Shown piece by piece: positions 51,039 to 62,947 of a stretch of DNA of 64,000 bases. The DNA is taken from positions 3,224,001-3,288,000 of the forward strand of contig NZ_CP074572.1 of the NCBI RefSeq assembly GCF_018394335.1, in the 5' to 3' direction. The notes under the pieces are model-generated. The model made no database searches. It was not told the origin of the DNA and was given only the letters and a program-made list of their open reading frames with translations. A program made the position numbers and the translations under genes. Every line of letters starts with the position of its first letter. Position 1 is the stretch's first letter. This stretch comes from Shewanella dokdonensis. GTDB lineage: Bacteria; Pseudomonadota; Gammaproteobacteria; Enterobacterales; Shewanellaceae.

Positions 51039-52096
51039 CTCTGCATTATCTTTATGGAAAACCCGTTAGCCGCGGTAACTTGCGTACCGTTAACGAAGAT
51101 TTTCTGGTACAGGAATTATTGCCCTTTGTAGCAACCGGAGAAGGGGAACATCACTTACTGCATATCCGTAAGCGTGGCCTGAATACTGCTTTTGTCGCGG
51201 AATCACTGGCAAAATTTGCCGGTGTACATCCGAAAGAAGTAACTTTTGCCGGACAAAAAGACAAAAATGCGGTGACCGAGCAGTGGTTTGGCGTACGCAT
51301 TCCCGGGAAAGAAACCCCGGATTGGCAACAGTTGAACAGTGACAACCTACAGATACTCAGCAGCCAGCGGCATAGCAAAAAATTGCGAATAGGCGCACTC
51401 ACCGGTAATCGCTTTACGCTCATTCTGCGAGATGTTACTGATATCGACGATGTGCAACAGCGTTTACAGCAGATCCGTGAGCATGGTGTTCCTAACTATT
51501 TTGGTGAGCAGCGGTTTGGTCATCATGGCGGTAATATAGATAAAGCGCGGGAGATGTTGGCTGGTAAAAAGGTCAAGGATCGTAATAAGCGTTCTCTATA
51601 TCTTTCAGCATTGCGTTCCCTGTTGTTTAACACTGTGGTCGCTGCCAGATTGCAGCAATATCCTGAAACGCTGTTGCCCGGTGATTGTGTGATGCTGGCA
51701 GGCAGCAACAGCTTTTTTGTGGCTGAGCAGTGGGACGAGGTGCTTAAAAACCGCTTGGCCGCACAGGATATTCAGTTGTCGGCGCCATTGTGGGGCCGCG
51801 GTCGAGCGCTGGCTACCTCTGATGCGCTAGCGTTTGAGTCTAGCGTGCTGGCAGATTATGCGGCAGATCTCGATGCTCTGGAACATGCCGGATTGTCGCA
51901 GGAACGACGGCCATTAATGTTGTGTCCGCAGGCAATGAGTTGGGCGGTTATTCCTGAAGGTTTACGGGTGAGTTTTGTGTTGCCCGCAGGTGCCTACGCA
52001 ACCTCAGTGCTCAGAGAAGTTCTGGATTATACCGACGTAGCCGAAGCTCGTTGGCAACGGGCTGTCGCCGAAAAAGAAGCACAACAGGACAGGTAA
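51032..52096 (+). CDS. truD: tRNA pseudouridine(13) synthase TruD
   Basis: A 354-residue pseudouridine synthase for U13 of tRNA-Glu. The N-terminal EDFLVQELL and the catalytic aspartate about residue 77 in [16 protein letters not shown] are clear, as is [12 protein letters not shown]. The start is a GTG inside the end of ispF, giving coupling. surE follows after six bases. Confidence 0.95.
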   Translation: MVALHYLYGKPVSRGNLRTVNEDFLVQELLPFVATGEGEHHLLHIRKRGLNTAFVAESLAKFAGVHPKEVTFAGQKDKNAVTEQWFGVRIPGKETPDWQQLNSDNLQILSSQRHSKKLRIGALTGNRFTLILRDVTDIDDVQQRLQQIREHGVPNYFGEQRFGHHGGNIDKAREMLAGKKVKDRNKRSLYLSALRSLLFNTVVAARLQQYPETLLPGDCVMLAGSNSFFVAEQWDEVLKNRLAAQDIQLSAPLWGRGRALATSDALAFESSVLADYAADLDALEHAGLSQERRPLMLCPQAMSWAVIPEGLRVSFVLPAGAYATSVLREVLDYTDVAEARWQRAVAEKEAQQDR

Positions 52097-52102
52097 GCAA
52101 CA

Positions 52103-52849
52103 ATGAAAATTCTGGTCAGTAATGACGATGGTGTGACCGCTCCGGGAATTAAAGTGCTGACAGAAACCTTGTCACAACTGGCAGATGTGCTGACGGTGGC
52201 CCCTGATCGCAACTGTTCTGGTGCTAGTAATTCGTTAACCTTGACTAATCCTTTAAGGATTAATAAGTTAGATAACGGTTATATCGCAGTAAACGGTACG
52301 CCTACGGATTGTGTGCATCTGGCTATTCGCGAACTCTGTAATGGCGAACCCGATATGGTGGTCTCGGGGATTAACGCGGGCGCCAATATGGGAGATGACA
52401 CCTTATATTCAGGGACAGTCGCGGCCGCGATGGAAGGGCGTTTTCTCGGGTTACCGGCCGTCGCTGTCTCTTTGGCCGGACGCACATTAACCCATTATGG
52501 AACAGCCGCTGCCTATACACTGAAGATTATTGAAGGACTGAAGCGATTCCCTATTGCTTCCGATCAGATCCTCAATATCAATGTGCCGGATTTACCCATG
52601 GATCAGATTCAGGGGATTCGGGTGACCCGTTTGGGAACCCGACATAAAGCCGAGGATATGGTGCGTACCACGGATCCGCACGGGCGAGAGATCTTCTGGC
52701 TTGGTCCTCCGGGAATAGAGCTGGATGTGGCGGAAGATACCGATTTTTACGCGGTGGCTCAGGGCTATGTGTCTATTACGCCGTTAACCGTAGACCTGAC
52801 CGCTTATCGACAGCTATCAAAATTGCAACAGTGGATTGAGAAATTATGA
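52103..52849 (+). CDS. surE: 5'/3'-nucleotidase SurE
   Basis: A 248-residue metal-dependent nucleotidase active on nucleoside monophosphates. The metal site [13 protein letters not shown] is at the N-terminus, followed by [26 protein letters not shown] and [26 protein letters not shown]. It overlaps pcm by four bases (ATGA). The surE-pcm-nlpD-rpoS order is the classic stationary-phase cluster. Confidence 0.97.
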   Translation: MKILVSNDDGVTAPGIKVLTETLSQLADVLTVAPDRNCSGASNSLTLTNPLRINKLDNGYIAVNGTPTDCVHLAIRELCNGEPDMVVSGINAGANMGDDTLYSGTVAAAMEGRFLGLPAVAVSLAGRTLTHYGTAAAYTLKIIEGLKRFPIASDQILNINVPDLPMDQIQGIRVTRLGTRHKAEDMVRTTDPHGREIFWLGPPGIELDVAEDTDFYAVAQGYVSITPLTVDLTAYRQLSKLQQWIEKL

Positions 52850-53484
52850 GTCGCGTGGCTTCAGCATCAGCGGCATTGCAGTTAAGCCGTAAACTCAGTG
52901 AGGCAGGGATCTCTCATCCCGGGGTCTTACAGGCTTTGGCCGCTACTCCGCGGGAACTGTTTGTTGATGGCGCGTTGGCACATAAGGCCTATGAGAATAC
53001 CGCACTACCTATCGGCTCGGGTCAGACAATTTCTCAGCCTTACATAGTGGGGCGCATGACGGAGCTGGTACTGGCGACTAACCCAGCCAAGGTATTGGAA
53101 ATTGGTACGGGCTCTGGTTATCAGGCCGCAATTTTGGCGCAACTGGTGCCGCAGTTATATACCGTAGAACGGATCAAGAGCCTACAAATCCAGGCTCGGC
53201 AACGGCTCAAGCGCCTAGATTTGCACAATGTCTCGTTCAAGTACGGAGATGGTTGGCAGGGGTGGGAAAACCGGGCACCGTTTGATGCGATAGTCGTAAC
53301 CGCTGCGGCCGCAGAGATCCCCGAAGCACTCTTACAGCAATTGACGGATGGTGGCGTTCTGGTGGTGCCAGTAGGTGAAGACAACCAACAACTGCTGCGA
53401 ATTGTCCGTGAAGGGGACAAATATAGTTCTAATGTGATTGAAGCGGTTAGATTTGTACCTTTGGTCAGCGGCGCTTTGGCCTGA
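52846..53484 (+). CDS. pcm: Protein-L-isoaspartate O-methyltransferase
   Basis: A 212-residue SAM-dependent enzyme that repairs isoaspartyl residues in aged proteins. [16 protein letters not shown] and the SAM motif [18 protein letters not shown] are diagnostic; [19 protein letters not shown] follows. The C-terminus has [19 protein letters not shown]. It is coupled to surE and followed 33 bases later by nlpD. Confidence 0.97.
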   Translation: MSRVASASAALQLSRKLSEAGISHPGVLQALAATPRELFVDGALAHKAYENTALPIGSGQTISQPYIVGRMTELVLATNPAKVLEIGTGSGYQAAILAQLVPQLYTVERIKSLQIQARQRLKRLDLHNVSFKYGDGWQGWENRAPFDAIVVTAAAAEIPEALLQQLTDGGVLVVPVGEDNQQLLRIVREGDKYSSNVIEAVRFVPLVSGALA

Positions 53485-53516
53485 GTAGCTTTGCCCGTCA
53501 AACAGAGAGGAATGGA

Positions 53517-54452
53517 GTGTCCCAAGGAACATGTTATTTCGTTGTTCATGTGTTGCACTATTGGGTTCGCCAAGGTGTGCTGCTTGGTGCAGCGCTGTTA
53601 ATCGTCTCCGCGTGTAGTTTTCAATCCCACCGTCCCGCCCCCGTATATTCTGTTAATGGTTCCCGTCCCATCATTGAGAAGGGCTATCTTACTTCCGCGA
53701 GAACTTACAAAGTCAATAAAGGCGATACCCTTTATTCCATTGCGTGGGCTGCTGATAAAGATTATCGCGATTTGGCAAAGCTCAACCGACTTGATGCCTC
53801 CTATACCATTTATCCCGGACAGGTTTTAAAGCTGGTGGCAACCGCTTCCGCTCATAGCAAACGTGAATCGAGCAAATACTCCAAACAAGAATATAAAAAA
53901 ATAGACAATAAAATTAATAAAAAACAAACAGATAATAAGAAAATAGTCAAAGTTCAATCTGCACGATCTACGTCACAAAAAACACTTGATTCCGCTCATA
54001 ACTCTGCGTACTCTGTAACCAATGGTAAACAAGTTGTTAATGAAATTGTCAGCGGCTCAGGTGTGGTTTTACCTGATAACGTCAGTCAATGGTTATGGCC
54101 AGCTAATGGCGCCCTGATAGCAACTTTTTCCAGTACAGAACAAGGCAATAGAGGAATTAAGATTGCGGGTAATCGTGGCGATATCATAAAAGCTGCAGCA
54201 GATGGTCGGGTTGTTTATGCGGGTAATGCTTTGCGAGGATATGGGAATCTCGTCATTATCAAGCATAGTGATGATTATCTGAGTGCATACGCACACGCTG
54301 ACAAGATCTTAGTTAAGGAAAAACAAAATGTGTCCGCTGGACAAACTATTGCCAAGATGGGAAGTACAGGCACTGACCGGGTAATGTTGCATTTTGAGAT
54401 CCGTTACCACGGACAGTCTGTTGACCCACTGAATTATTTGCCCAAACGTTGA
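53517..54452 (+). CDS. nlpD: Murein hydrolase activator NlpD (lipoprotein, LysM and degenerate LytM)
   Basis: A 311-residue lipoprotein with the lipobox VSAC at the end of the signal helix ([14 protein letters not shown]). LysM follows ([29 protein letters not shown]). A Lys/Asn/Gln/Ser-rich linker, encoded by unusually AT-rich DNA at about 53870-54020, precedes the LytM/M23 domain. That domain lacks the zinc ligands (GIKIAGNRG and VMLHFEIR in place of HxGxD and HLHFE), so it should activate amidases such as AmiC rather than cut murein. Start is GTG after GAGAGGAATG. The main rpoS promoter lies inside nlpD in E. coli. Confidence 0.94.
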   Translation: MSQGTCYFVVHVLHYWVRQGVLLGAALLIVSACSFQSHRPAPVYSVNGSRPIIEKGYLTSARTYKVNKGDTLYSIAWAADKDYRDLAKLNRLDASYTIYPGQVLKLVATASAHSKRESSKYSKQEYKKIDNKINKKQTDNKKIVKVQSARSTSQKTLDSAHNSAYSVTNGKQVVNEIVSGSGVVLPDNVSQWLWPANGALIATFSSTEQGNRGIKIAGNRGDIIKAAADGRVVYAGNALRGYGNLVIIKHSDDYLSAYAHADKILVKEKQNVSAGQTIAKMGSTGTDRVMLHFEIRYHGQSVDPLNYLPKR

Positions 54453-54528
54453 TGGTTTGGGGCCACTTTGGCATTGGAGGAAAACGCCAGATGTAGATTG
54501 TTGTCAAAAACTTTTGGGAGAGCACACT

Positions 54529-55476
54529 ATGAGCCGAAATAACACCAAAGCTTCCGTGCAAGAGTATACAGATTTTCCTACTGAGATGGAGTTGCAGCAG
54601 GTTGAAGCACTTGCTGAACGGGTGCAGGACGACTTACAGAAAAACCTTGATGCTACGCAGTTGTATCTCAGTGAAATTGGTTTTTCTCCCTTATTGACTG
54701 CCGAAGAGGAAGTTTTCTTCTCGCGTAAAGCTCTCCGTGGTTGCGAAAAATCGCGTAACCGAATGATTGAAAGCAATCTGAGATTAGTGGTTAAAATTGC
54801 CCGCCGTTATAACAATCGTGGTCTGGCGCTGCTGGATCTTATTGAAGAAGGCAATTTAGGTTTAATCCGCGCGGTTGAGAAGTTTGATCCAGAACGTGGT
54901 TTCCGTTTCTCCACCTATGCAACTTGGTGGATCCGTCAGACGATTGAACGCGCCATCATGAATCAAACTCGCACCATTCGTTTGCCTATCCATGTTGTCA
55001 AAGAACTCAATGTTTATCTGCGTACCGCCAGAGAACTAGCGCATAAGCTGGATCATGAACCCACCGCCGAAGAGATTGCTGAAAAACTCGACTTGCCAAG
55101 TGCCGATGTCAGTCGCATGTTAAAGTTGAACGAAAAAATCACCTCAGTGGATACTCCTATCGGTGGTGACAACGAGAAAGCATTGCTCGATGTGTTGCCT
55201 GATGACGATAGTTATACCCCTGATGCACAAGTTCAGGATGAGGATATCTCCAAATCTGTAGTGAAGTGGCTGAATGAGTTGAGTACCAAACAGCGGGAAG
55301 TCTTGGCCCGTCGCTTTGGACTGCTAGGTTACGAGCCAGCAACACTGGAAGATGTGGGGATGGAAATTGGCCTTACCCGCGAACGGGTTCGGCAAATTCA
55401 GGTAGAAGCGTTAAAACGGTTACGGGACATGATTTCTGCCCAAGGACTATCGGTAGAAGCATTGTTTAAGATGTAA
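54529..55476 (+). CDS. rpoS: RNA polymerase sigma factor RpoS
   Basis: A 315-residue group 2 sigma factor for stationary phase and general stress. Region 1.2 is [24 protein letters not shown]. Regions 2.1-2.4 include [38 protein letters not shown] and [21 protein letters not shown]. Region 4.2 ends with [28 protein letters not shown]. The start ATG (MSRNNTK) has GGGAGAG upstream. An in-frame earlier start would add 24 unrelated residues. It follows nlpD by 76 bases and ends at a bidirectional terminator. Confidence 0.97.
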   Translation: MSRNNTKASVQEYTDFPTEMELQQVEALAERVQDDLQKNLDATQLYLSEIGFSPLLTAEEEVFFSRKALRGCEKSRNRMIESNLRLVVKIARRYNNRGLALLDLIEEGNLGLIRAVEKFDPERGFRFSTYATWWIRQTIERAIMNQTRTIRLPIHVVKELNVYLRTARELAHKLDHEPTAEEIAEKLDLPSADVSRMLKLNEKITSVDTPIGGDNEKALLDVLPDDDSYTPDAQVQDEDISKSVVKWLNELSTKQREVLARRFGLLGYEPATLEDVGMEIGLTRERVRQIQVEALKRLRDMISAQGLSVEALFKM

Positions 55477-55493
55477 CGCTTAGCCAAACGCCA

Positions 55494-55519
55494 CAAAGCG
55501 CACGATTATGTGCGCTTTG
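55494..55519. terminator. Bidirectional terminator between rpoS and mutS
   Basis: CAAAGCGCAC and GTGCGCTTTG form a perfect 10-bp stem with a GATTAT loop, between the convergent rpoS and mutS ends. Confidence 0.8.
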
Positions 55520-55544
55520 TTGATCGCAAAACCGTCATTCGGCG

Positions 55545-58136
55545 TTAGTTAGATTTAGCTAACGCCTTTAATTTATATAACAAATCCAGTGCGGCTTTAG
55601 GTGTAAGCTCATCCAGATTAAGCCGTTGTAGTGCTAGCTCCACTTCTGAAGTTTCATTCTCAAACGGTAGCTTTGACTGTACTGGTGCAGCAGTATGATT
55701 ACCCGAATGGCTATCTCTGGCTTCCAATTCCTGCAATTTCATTTTGGCAGCTTTAATCACATGCGCTGGAACCCCTGCAAGGGCAGCAACCTGCAAGCCG
55801 TAGCTCTTGCTGGCGGCGCCTTCCTGCACTGCGTGCATGAACACTATGGTGTCGGCATGCTCTACCGCATCTAGATGAACGTTGATGACTTGGGGTAACA
55901 ACTCAGATAATTGTGTCAACTCAAAATAATGGGTGGCGAATAATGTCAGAGCCCCCAGTTTACGGGCGAGATATTCAGCCGCAGCCCAGGCCAATGACAT
56001 GCCGTCGTAGGTTGACGTGCCACGACCAATTTCATCCATCAACACCAAGCTGTTGGCGGTCGCATTGTGCAGAATATTCGCAGTTTCTGTCATTTCAACC
56101 ATGAAGGTGGAACGGCCGGATGCGAGGTCATCCGAAGCGCCAATACGGGTAAAAATACGGTCAATCGGACCGATAGTCGCACTGGATGCTGGGACAAAAC
56201 TGCCAATATGAGCCATCAGGGTGATCAAAGCCACTTGCCGCATGTAAGTGGACTTACCGCCCATATTGGGGCCAGTCACAATCAACATGCGGCGGTTAGG
56301 GTTAAGCACCACTGGGTTGGCAATAAACGGGGTTTGACTCACGCGTTCAACAACGGGATGCCGCCCTTCATCAATATCAATGCCCGTATTGTCAGTTAAT
56401 ACTGGCTGGCAGTAGTTGAAAGATTCGGCTCGTTCGGCAAAGTTGCTTAATACGTCCAATTCTGATGCAGCCATAGCAAAGCATTGTAATGCGTACAGTT
56501 TAGGCAGTAGCAGATCGAATAACTCGTCCCATAACTGCTTTTCTAGCGCGAGGGCTTTTCCCTGGCTAGAGAGCACTTTTTCTTCGTACTCTTTCAGCTC
56601 GGGAATGATGTAACGCTCGGTATTCTTGAGGGTCTGCCGTCGTTGGTAGCTCAGCGGCACCAGCGCAGACTGGCCACGGGATACTTCAATGTAATAACCG
56701 TGAACCCGGTTGAAGCCCACTTTCAACGTGGCAATTCCGGTGCGTTCTTTTTCACGAACTTCCAGTTGTTGCAGGTAATCAGACGCGCCATCGCTCAGGC
56801 TGCGCCACTCATCGAGTTCTGCGTTGTAACCTTCACGAATGACACCACCATCGCGGATAAGCACTGGTGGGTTATCCACAATGGCACGTTGCAGCAGCGA
56901 CAATTCCTCTGGAAACTCACTGATCTGTTCACTGAGTTGTTGTAGATGACGCTGTTGCAGCGTCGATAATTGTTGTTGGATGTCCGGTAACAGCTCCAAT
57001 GCCTGACGTAAACGCGCTAGATCCCGTGGGCGGGCATTGCGGATTGCCAAACGGGCAATAATTCGTTCTACATCGCCCAATGATTTAAGCAACTGGTGCA
57101 GCGACTCGTGTTGTCCTGATGTCAGTAATTCAGCCACCGCCTGATGTCGCGCTTCAATCAAAGCGCGGCTGCGTAACGGCTGATGGAGCCAGCGTTGTAA
57201 CATGCGACTGCCCATCGGCGTCGCTGTGGCATCTAACACTGCGGCTAAGGTATTCTCCCGGCCACCGGAAAGGCTTTGGGTCAGCTCCAAATTGCGCCTG
57301 GTGGCGGCATCCAGTACTATGCTGTCACTGGGATTAAACTGATGAATCGCATTAATATGTGGTAGTGCGGTGCGCTGTGTGTCGCGCACATACTGCATTA
57401 AACAGCCCGCGGCCTGCAGTGATAAACGAGCTTGTTGAATCCCAAAACCATGCAGATCTTTAGTGCCGAACTGATCCAGCAATAAGCGCATGGCCGTATC
57501 AAAATCAAATTCCCATTCAGGACGGCGACGTTTACCTTTAATGCTATTTAGCAGTTGTAGCTGGGAAAAATCTTCACTGTAAAGCAGTTCGGCAGGTTTG
57601 GTTCGTTGCAGTTCAGCTTCAAGGCTCTCAAGATCTTCCAGTTCAGTGATAATAAAGCGACCAGAAGCTACATCGAGCGTGGCATAACCAAAACCGTTTT
57701 TGCCTTCGTAAACCGCTGCGAGCAGGTTGTCCTGTCGCTCTTGCAATAACGCTTCATCGGTTAACGTCCCTGGTGTGACGATACGTACCACCTTGCGTTC
57801 AACCGGGCCCTTAGCCAATGCCGGATCGCCAATCTGCTCACAGATGGCAACCGATTCTCCCTGTTGTACCAATTTGGCCAGATAGGTTTCTACCGCATGG
57901 TATGGAATGCCAGCCATAGGAATGGGCTCGCCACCGCTCTTTCCGCGAGCAGTTAGCGAAATACCGAGCAACTCGGAAGCGCGGCGGGCATCGTCATAAA
58001 ACAGTTCGTAAAAATCCCCCATCCGATAAAACAACAACATATCGCTATGCTGGGCTTTCATCGACAGGTATTGACGCATCATGGGCGTATGTTTTTCGAA
58101 ATCGTCATCTAGGCTGGCAGCTGTGTTTTGCATCAT
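55545..58136 (-). CDS. mutS: DNA mismatch repair protein MutS
   Basis: An 863-residue mismatch-recognition ATPase. The N-terminal mismatch-binding motif is [12 protein letters not shown] (Phe-X-Glu). The C-terminal ATPase has Walker [16 protein letters not shown] near residue 620, Walker [17 protein letters not shown] and the segment [11 protein letters not shown]. The C-terminus ends [17 protein letters not shown], as in tetramer-forming MutS. Length is normal. Two adjacent ATG starts are possible. It is divergent from recA across 295 bases. Confidence 0.97.
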   Translation of the reverse strand: MMQNTAASLDDDFEKHTPMMRQYLSMKAQHSDMLLFYRMGDFYELFYDDARRASELLGISLTARGKSGGEPIPMAGIPYHAVETYLAKLVQQGESVAICEQIGDPALAKGPVERKVVRIVTPGTLTDEALLQERQDNLLAAVYEGKNGFGYATLDVASGRFIITELEDLESLEAELQRTKPAELLYSEDFSQLQLLNSIKGKRRRPEWEFDFDTAMRLLLDQFGTKDLHGFGIQQARLSLQAAGCLMQYVRDTQRTALPHINAIHQFNPSDSIVLDAATRRNLELTQSLSGGRENTLAAVLDATATPMGSRMLQRWLHQPLRSRALIEARHQAVAELLTSGQHESLHQLLKSLGDVERIIARLAIRNARPRDLARLRQALELLPDIQQQLSTLQQRHLQQLSEQISEFPEELSLLQRAIVDNPPVLIRDGGVIREGYNAELDEWRSLSDGASDYLQQLEVREKERTGIATLKVGFNRVHGYYIEVSRGQSALVPLSYQRRQTLKNTERYIIPELKEYEEKVLSSQGKALALEKQLWDELFDLLLPKLYALQCFAMAASELDVLSNFAERAESFNYCQPVLTDNTGIDIDEGRHPVVERVSQTPFIANPVVLNPNRRMLIVTGPNMGGKSTYMRQVALITLMAHIGSFVPASSATIGPIDRIFTRIGASDDLASGRSTFMVEMTETANILHNATANSLVLMDEIGRGTSTYDGMSLAWAAAEYLARKLGALTLFATHYFELTQLSELLPQVINVHLDAVEHADTIVFMHAVQEGAASKSYGLQVAALAGVPAHVIKAAKMKLQELEARDSHSGNHTAAPVQSKLPFENETSEVELALQRLNLDELTPKAALDLLYKLKALAKSN

Positions 58137-58315
58137 AAGCTTGCGCTGTTTTCCATTAGTTATTTGAGGGATTATCTTGGCAATCTGGCTGGCAATATTA
58201 ACAGGTATTTGGGGGCGATGACGTTGAGTGTGGCAAATTTTATCTCTGGTTATACAACATGGGCAAAGATTACTGCTGGCTTTGTCACCACGGATAAATT
58301 AATCATGCACAGGGC

Positions 58316-58343
58316 TTGATACTGTATGATTGTACAGTATACT
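58316..58343 (+). promoter_or_regulatory. recA promoter with LexA box in the spacer
   Basis: A -35 TTGATA (58316-58321) and a -10 TATACT (58338-58343) are separated by exactly 16 bases. These 16 bases are the SOS box CTGTATGATTGTACAG, a perfect CTGT-N8-ACAG. LexA would occupy the promoter completely. The rest of the mutS-recA spacer shows no gene I can support. Confidence 0.95.
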
Positions 58344-58431
58344 ACTGACTAAACGTTACAACGATTGATACCCGTCCGGGTGATGACAGGCATTTCAGAC
58401 CACCATTTGGCGGTTGTAAGAGGGAATCAGA

Positions 58432-59502
58432 ATGAAGATTGATCCGAACAAAGAGAAAGCGTTAAACGCCGTGCTGGGCCAGATTGAAAAACAATTTGGT
58501 AAGGGCTCGATTATGAAATTGGGTGAAGACAGAAGCATGGATGTGGCAACAATTTCCACTGGTTCGCTTTCTCTGGATATCGCATTAGGTGCAGGTGGTT
58601 TACCACTTGGACGTATCGTCGAAATCTACGGACCTGAATCTTCAGGTAAAACCACGCTTACACTAGAAGTGATCGCCGCTGCTCAGCGCGAAGGTAAGGT
58701 GTGCGCCTTTATTGATGCCGAGCATGCGCTGGATCCAATCTACGCCCGTAAATTAGGTGTCGATATTGATAATCTGCTGTGTTCTCAGCCCGATACTGGT
58801 GAACAAGCCTTAGAAATCTGTGATGCGTTGACACGCAGTGGTGCTGTGGATGTCATTATTGTGGATTCAGTTGCCGCATTGACACCCAAGGCTGAGATTG
58901 AAGGTGAAATCGGCGATTCTCACATGGGCTTGGCCGCACGTATGATGAGCCAGGCGATGCGTAAGCTTGCCGGTAACCTCAAACAATCCAACACCTTGCT
59001 GATCTTTATCAACCAGATCCGTATGAAAATCGGGGTAATGTTCGGTAACCCAGAAACCACGACTGGTGGTAATGCGCTGAAATTCTATGCCTCTGTACGT
59101 CTGGATATTCGTCGTACTGGTTCTATTAAGGAAGGCGATGAAGTTGTGGGTAACGAGACCCGCGTTAAGGTGGTTAAGAACAAAGTTGCCGCACCTTTTA
59201 AACAGGCTGATTTTCAAATTCTTTATGGTAAAGGCATTAACCGTGTCGGTGAATTAGTCGATCTGGGTGTTGCTCATAAGCTCATCGAAAAATCAGGTGC
59301 TTGGTACAGTTATAAAGGCGATAAAATCGGTCAGGGTCGCGCCAATGCCGGTAAATTCCTGCAAGATAACCCTGAAATCGCTCAAGAGATTGATACCCAG
59401 TTGCGTGAAATGTTGCTACACAAAGGTGGCATTGGTGCCACGGCTGCTAGCGAAACCTCCGGTGAAGATAATATCGATATGGAAACTGGAGAAATCTTCT
59501 GA
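58432..59502 (+). CDS. recA: Recombinase RecA
   Basis: A 356-residue DNA recombinase and LexA coprotease. Walker A GPESSGKT is at residues 67-74, after [29 protein letters not shown] is the Walker B region, and loop regions L1 and L2 ([37 protein letters not shown]) are intact. The C-terminus is acidic ([14 protein letters not shown]). It is SOS-controlled and followed eight bases later by recX, its inhibitor. Confidence 0.99.
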   Translation: MKIDPNKEKALNAVLGQIEKQFGKGSIMKLGEDRSMDVATISTGSLSLDIALGAGGLPLGRIVEIYGPESSGKTTLTLEVIAAAQREGKVCAFIDAEHALDPIYARKLGVDIDNLLCSQPDTGEQALEICDALTRSGAVDVIIVDSVAALTPKAEIEGEIGDSHMGLAARMMSQAMRKLAGNLKQSNTLLIFINQIRMKIGVMFGNPETTTGGNALKFYASVRLDIRRTGSIKEGDEVVGNETRVKVVKNKVAAPFKQADFQILYGKGINRVGELVDLGVAHKLIEKSGAWYSYKGDKIGQGRANAGKFLQDNPEIAQEIDTQLREMLLHKGGIGATAASETSGEDNIDMETGEIF

Positions 59503-59510
59503 GCGATTCA

Positions 59511-59948
59511 TTGATGGATACCGCGGTCGCGTTACTGGCGCGCCGCGATTACAGCCGGGGCGAGTTGTGCTCCCGGTTGGCAGTTAAAGGATTTGCGAAA
59601 ACCGAGATAGAGCAGCTTGCCGATAAACTGGAAGCGCAAGGCATTGTCGACGATAAACGTTATGCGAATACTTTAGTTCGTTCGCAGATAGCTAAAGGGC
59701 ATGGCCCTGCACGGATCCGCCAGAGTGGTTTGCAGAAAGGTTTATCTAAAAGCTGTGTTGATACGGCAATAAACGTTGCCGATTGTGACTGGGTAGCACT
59801 GGCGCGGCAGCGAGTGCAGAAAAAATATGCAGTTACTAATGACCCCCTTGATAGTAAGGAGCGTGCTAGGCGTATCCGCCATTTACTGGGGCAGGGGTTC
59901 AGCTATGAGCAGATTGCCGCCGCCTTGGATTATGATCCCTACGAGTAG
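59511..59948 (+). CDS. recX: Regulatory protein RecX
   Basis: A 145-residue, all-helical inhibitor of RecA filaments. The repeats AVALLARRDYSRGELCSRLAVKGF, IVDDKRYANTLVRSQIAKGHGPARIRQ and RRIRHLLGQGFSYEQIAAAL are the three tandem helical units. The start could be TTG 59511, ATG 59514 or slightly further upstream within the end of recA; a TTG start is used here. It is co-transcribed with recA and thus SOS-inducible. Confidence 0.93.
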   Translation: MMDTAVALLARRDYSRGELCSRLAVKGFAKTEIEQLADKLEAQGIVDDKRYANTLVRSQIAKGHGPARIRQSGLQKGLSKSCVDTAINVADCDWVALARQRVQKKYAVTNDPLDSKERARRIRHLLGQGFSYEQIAAALDYDPYE

Positions 59949-60187
59949 ATTTTCGTAGTAATGGCATAACAGAGATTAAACTCTGAATTGGCGCCTAGAA
60001 TGCTTTGTTTTCTGTTTTTCCCCGCCTAATTTCTTCGTTTACGCAGTTGTATATATGTTGTGTTATGTTTCATCAGGACGATTGTTATCTTGCCGGACTT
60101 GCCCTTTCCATTGGATATAACGACTTCCATTCCTATTGATCTTTCTCTGTATGTTGTTCTCGGCAAAGGTGCTGGCGGTGATTCTAA

Positions 60188-60216
60188 TTGGTATTCTCTC
60201 CCCGCACGCATATAAT
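60188..60216 (+). promoter_or_regulatory. Promoter of alaS
   Basis: TTGGTA (60188-60193), a 17-base spacer and TATAAT (60211-60216) make a strong sigma-70 promoter. The start of transcription would be about 60222-60225, 80 bases before the alaS ATG. Confidence 0.75.
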
Positions 60217-60233
60217 GGCAGGCATATTATATG
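60209..60233. promoter_or_regulatory. Inverted repeat flanking the alaS transcription start (possible AlaRS operator)
   Basis: CATATAAT (60209-60216) and ATTATATG (60226-60233) are a perfect 8-bp repeat around GGCAGGCAT, covering the -10 and the likely start site. In E. coli, alanyl-tRNA synthetase represses its own gene by binding a palindrome around its transcription start. The same arrangement here is suggestive but unproven. Confidence 0.5.
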
Positions 60234-60239
60234 TAACAG

Positions 60240-60270
60240 TGGCCGGAAGCTTAGCTCCAGGCCATTTTTT
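60240..60270 (+). terminator. Terminator-like hairpin in the alaS leader
   Basis: TGGCCGGAAGC and GCTCCAGGCCA (60240-60250 and 60254-60264) pair with two mismatches around a TTA loop, followed by six Ts. It begins about 16 bases after the predicted start of transcription and ends 34 bases before the alaS ATG. It could terminate recAX transcripts, attenuate alaS, or end a short RNA. Confidence 0.65.
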
Positions 60271-60286
60271 GTCGTTTACCGCTTAA

Positions 60287-62925
<2,639 letters not shown>

Positions 62926-62947
62926 GCCACAATTTGCAGAGGTTTCT

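Noticed and set aside
54457..54528. Longer RpoS N-terminus starting at 54457
   Set aside because: The extra 24 residues are unlike RpoS, and the ATG at 54529 has a better ribosome site.
58128..58319. Open frame of 63 codons between mutS and recA
   Set aside because: It overlaps the mutS start, ends at the recA promoter, and shows no protein features.
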